A stretch of DNA of 14,860 nucleotides from Actinobacteria bacterium UBA7422. GTDB taxonomy: Bacteria; Actinomycetota; Actinomycetes; S36-B12. The notes under the pieces were generated by a model. The model did no database searches. It saw nothing but the letters and a program-made list of their open reading frames with translations, and was not told where the DNA came from. Below, piece by piece: positions 13,669 to 14,860 of the stretch (the first letter of the stretch is position 1; each line of letters starts with the position of its first letter). A program made the translations under genes and the position numbers. Location of the stretch: NCBI GenBank assembly GCA_002469525.1, contig DKME01000101.1, positions 16,334-31,193 on the forward strand. The letters run 5' to 3'.

Positions 13669-14163
13669 TTAAAGCCCCTCATCGACAAATACGGACTTAC
13701 GGTCGACTTTCTCCGTGGCGCCGGTCTGCGCATATAAATGTAAAACTGGATCCGAATCCCCTTGGATTCCGGCGAGTACTGCTTCGGTGGCTACTTGGGC
13801 GGCCAAAGCGAGTTCACGATTGAGCGAGGTAATTTTTTGGATCTGGGCTGCTAACTCTAAAAAGGCCTCCAAGTGCTCTGTCAGAAGGCTTTTCCATGGT
13901 TCTTCGGCCGACTCGGCGATTGCCGACAGGCTTGGAGCCGTTGCCAAATCAAGATCCTCAGCTATTCGTTCAAATCGGACGGCCCGCTCAAGCTCAATGA
14001 TTCGTACCTGCTCTAAGGCGGTCTCAATTTCACGGCTGGCCCGTACCAGCCAGCCAGATCGCCCGCTCATGAGTAGAAGCTGCTGGACATCGAGTTTAAA
14101 CAGGAGATTGTCGAGAATATCCCGTTCGCGCCATAGCAGGGAGGAAAGCCCAGACATGTCCAT
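13669..14163 (-). CDS. flgN: FlgN-family flagellar export chaperone
   Basis: FlgN binds FlgK and FlgL before export. The 164-aa product is all-helical, with an N-terminal SLLWRERDILDNLLFKLDVQQLLLM segment that resembles the FlgN/YvyG 'l...L..E...l..L...l..e...L' pattern. Long amphipathic helices follow to about residue 130 (LEAFLELAAQIQKITSLNRELALAA). FlgN proteins diverge strongly, so position immediately upstream of flgK, as in Bacillus yvyG-flgK-flgL, supports the call. ATG 14163 has a near-perfect AGGAGG 5 bases upstream. The leader (about 55 nt) follows a sigma-28-type promoter at 14226-14252 and includes a small inverted repeat at 14195-14206. Confidence 0.88.
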   Translation of the reverse strand: MDMSGLSSLLWRERDILDNLLFKLDVQQLLLMSGRSGWLVRASREIETALEQVRIIELERAVRFERIAEDLDLATAPSLSAIAESAEEPWKSLLTEHLEAFLELAAQIQKITSLNRELALAAQVATEAVLAGIQGDSDPVLHLYAQTGATEKVDRKSVFVDEGL

Positions 14164-14194
14164 GCTTGCCTCCTCAAGGTCGGTGTGTGGGCAT

Positions 14195-14206
14195 GTCTCT
14201 TGAGAC
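14195..14206. repeat. Short inverted repeat in the flgN leader
   Basis: GTCTC-TT-GAGAC is a perfect 5-bp inverted repeat, located in the predicted 5' leader of the flgN operon about 30 nt upstream of the start codon. A loop of 2 is tight for an RNA hairpin, so a DNA-binding half-site pair is equally possible. Confidence 0.35.
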
Positions 14207-14225
14207 CATTCCCTAACTACCTTAC

Positions 14226-14252
14226 TTATCGGCCGAACATCAAGAATCTTGA
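14226..14252 (-). promoter_or_regulatory. Sigma-28 (FliA/WhiG-type) promoter for flgN-flgK-flgL-fliW-csrA
   Basis: On the minus strand TCAA (14252 to 14249), exactly 15 bp, then GCCGATAA (14233 to 14226) matches the sigma-28 consensus TAAA-N15-GCCGATAA closely, with a full -10. The predicted start is near 14219, about 55 nt upstream of flgN. The -35 is one end of the 13-bp palindrome at 14240-14252. Confidence 0.8.
14240..14252. repeat. 13-bp palindrome overlapping the flgN promoter -35
   Basis: TCAAGA-A-TCTTGA is a perfect inverted repeat with 6-bp arms and one central base. It overlaps the -35 and the adjacent spacer, where a bound protein would block or recruit polymerase. It is an operator candidate. 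Confidence 0.6.
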
Positions 14253-14323
14253 GAATAACGGATTACCAAGAAAAAAGCGATATATACGTATGAGTTATTA
14301 ATCGGAGAAGCCGCCGAATATCT

Positions 14324-14344
14324 GAGGTGAAAAAGCCCCACCTC
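14324..14344. repeat. Inverted repeat GAGGTG/CACCTC
   Basis: GAGGTG (14324-14329) and CACCTC (14339-14344) are perfect inverted 6-bp arms with loop AAAAAGCCC. On the minus strand the T-run is in the loop rather than after the stem, so it is a poor intrinsic terminator. It could be part of a structured RNA between fliC and flgN. Confidence 0.4.
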
Positions 14345-14469
14345 TTTCATGGAGGGTCCACAGATGGTGCTGGGGGTTAACTACGCGGACGGTTCCCCGC
14401 GGCCAATGAAACCAGCCCCTGGTCAGTGAGAACCTCAAGGTCCTGGTTTGGGGACGTGTTCTGGGGCAT

Positions 14470-14499
14470 TAAAAACACCCTTTATCAGTGGTTTGTGTT
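14470..14499 (-). terminator. Weak intrinsic terminator candidate after flagellin
   Basis: On the minus strand AACAC (14499-14495) can pair with GTGTT (14478-14474), with two further C-G pairs after a 3-nt bulge, and the stem is followed by a run of T. It begins 13 nt past the fliC stop, the right place for a terminator. The stem is short, so confidence is modest. Confidence 0.35.
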
Positions 14500-14512
14500 C
14501 CGACCCGCGCTA

Positions 14513-14860
14513 CTACTTCAACAGCGTGAGCACGCTGTTGGGCATTTGCATTGCTTGGGCGAGCATCGCTGTAGCCGCCGCAGTCAAAATGTTTGCTGAG
14601 GTCAAGTTCATCATTTCCGTAGCAATATCGGTGTCCTGGACTTGACCGACACCAGCTAACTCAGTCGCGGCAACCGAGTTGAGCACCTGCAAAGTGTTCT
14701 GCAACGAAGCAAGGTTGCCCGCATTCGTCGACCGAAGATCCACCGTGCCATTCAAAAACGTGGTGTAGGCGGAGCTAGTGTTGGCGGTCGGGGGTGTTGC
14801 GGCCGCCGGTGTGACCGTCGTGGTACCGGCACCCACGTTGGGGGCTAGGGCGGTGCCCAA
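14513..14860 (-). CDS. fliC: Flagellin, C-terminal fragment
   Basis: This is the filament subunit. Only the last 115 or so codons are inside the window; the frame enters from beyond 14860, and the apparent first codon (TTG) is internal. The end is a classic flagellin D0/D1 C-terminus: VGQVQDTDIATEMMNLTSANILTAA, then AMLAQAMQMPNSVLTLLK, equivalent to the family's IEDTDFA.E...L....IL.QA...(ML)AQAN..P..VL.LL. Before it is a Thr/Ala/Pro-rich stretch (residues about 11-32 of the fragment) that belongs to the variable surface region. It is upstream of flgN on the same strand but separated by 349 bp with its own promoter, so it is probably a separate transcript. FliW and CsrA downstream are expected to control its translation. 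Confidence 0.94.
   Translation of the reverse strand: MGTALAPNVGAGTTTVTPAAATPPTANTSSAYTTFLNGTVDLRSTNAGNLASLQNTLQVLNSVAATELAGVGQVQDTDIATEMMNLTSANILTAAATAMLAQAMQMPNSVLTLLK

Larger units (their letters stand above)
14164..14512. other. 349-bp region between flagellin and flgN
   Basis: Apart from the promoter, palindrome and leader repeat near flgN, this holds a terminator candidate just past fliC (14470-14499), a 30-codon frame at 14377-14469, and an inverted repeat GAGGTG/CACCTC at 14324-14344 with a 9-nt loop. A second possible pairing, CCTC with GAGG at 14341-14355, is mutually exclusive with the last hairpin. No tRNA or known riboswitch pattern was recognised. Confidence 0.5.

Noticed and set aside
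13668..13733. Longer FlgK start
   Set aside because: It would add 22 non-FlgK residues overlapping flgN; GTG 13667 has a good AGGGG site and yields the usual ATFSGI opening.
14240..14350. 36-codon minus-strand frame starting at ATG 14350
   Set aside because: No ribosome binding site (pyrimidine-rich CCCTCC precedes it), it ends inside the flgN promoter palindrome, and the peptide looks random.

Overview
This window is most of a flagellar gene cluster, nearly all on the minus strand, probably from a member of the Actinomycetota. The evidence for that assignment is indirect. GTG starts are frequent, GC content is intermediate (mid-50s per cent by eye), a NlpC/P60 peptidase sits where a FlgJ-type muramidase might be expected, and two genes look leaderless. 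One promoter has the form TCAA-N15-GCCGATAA, which fits the FliA/WhiG/SigD (sigma-28) class. The neighbourhood flagellin / flgN-flgK-flgL-fliW-csrA matches the Gram-positive arrangement known from Bacillus. The species cannot be named from the sequence.

Layout, in the direction of minus-strand transcription (high to low coordinates). (1) 14860-14513 is the C-terminal end of flagellin; its start lies outside the window. (2) 14512-14164 is non-coding. It holds a weak terminator candidate and a strong sigma-28-type promoter embedded in an inverted repeat. (3) 14163-10697 is a compact operon: flgN (export chaperone), flgK and flgL (hook-filament junction), fliW and csrA (partner-switch control of flagellin translation). 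(4) 10631-7468 is a stretch of non-flagellar genes in mixed orientation. It contains a bPH_2-type membrane protein, an unrecognised 239-aa protein, two small single-pass membrane proteins (one with a coiled coil) and an aminoglycoside-phosphotransferase-fold protein that has lost its catalytic aspartates. (5) 7285-6605 is a NlpC/P60 peptidase without a signal peptide. (6) 6458-1 is the basal-body and export operon: flgB, flgC, fliE, fliF, fliG, fliH, fliI, fliJ and the start of a probable fliK. Eight successive junctions have gaps of 9 bp or less, or overlap.

Together these genes supply the rod base (FlgB, FlgC, FliE), MS ring (FliF), rotor (FliG), export ATPase with its regulator and stalk (FliI, FliH, FliJ), a probable wall-opening enzyme (NlpC/P60), the junction proteins and their chaperone, and the filament with post-transcriptional control of its synthesis. 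Stator genes, the rest of the export gate, FliM/FliN and chemotaxis genes are not in the window.

The least ordinary parts lie between the flagellar operons. They are a likely pseudoenzyme of the APH family, a triplet of AGAACT boxes spaced exactly 10 bp apart in a divergent promoter region, three unrelated 15-16-bp triplicated repeats at gene boundaries, and two sigma-28-like promoters whose -35 elements lie inside inverted repeats.
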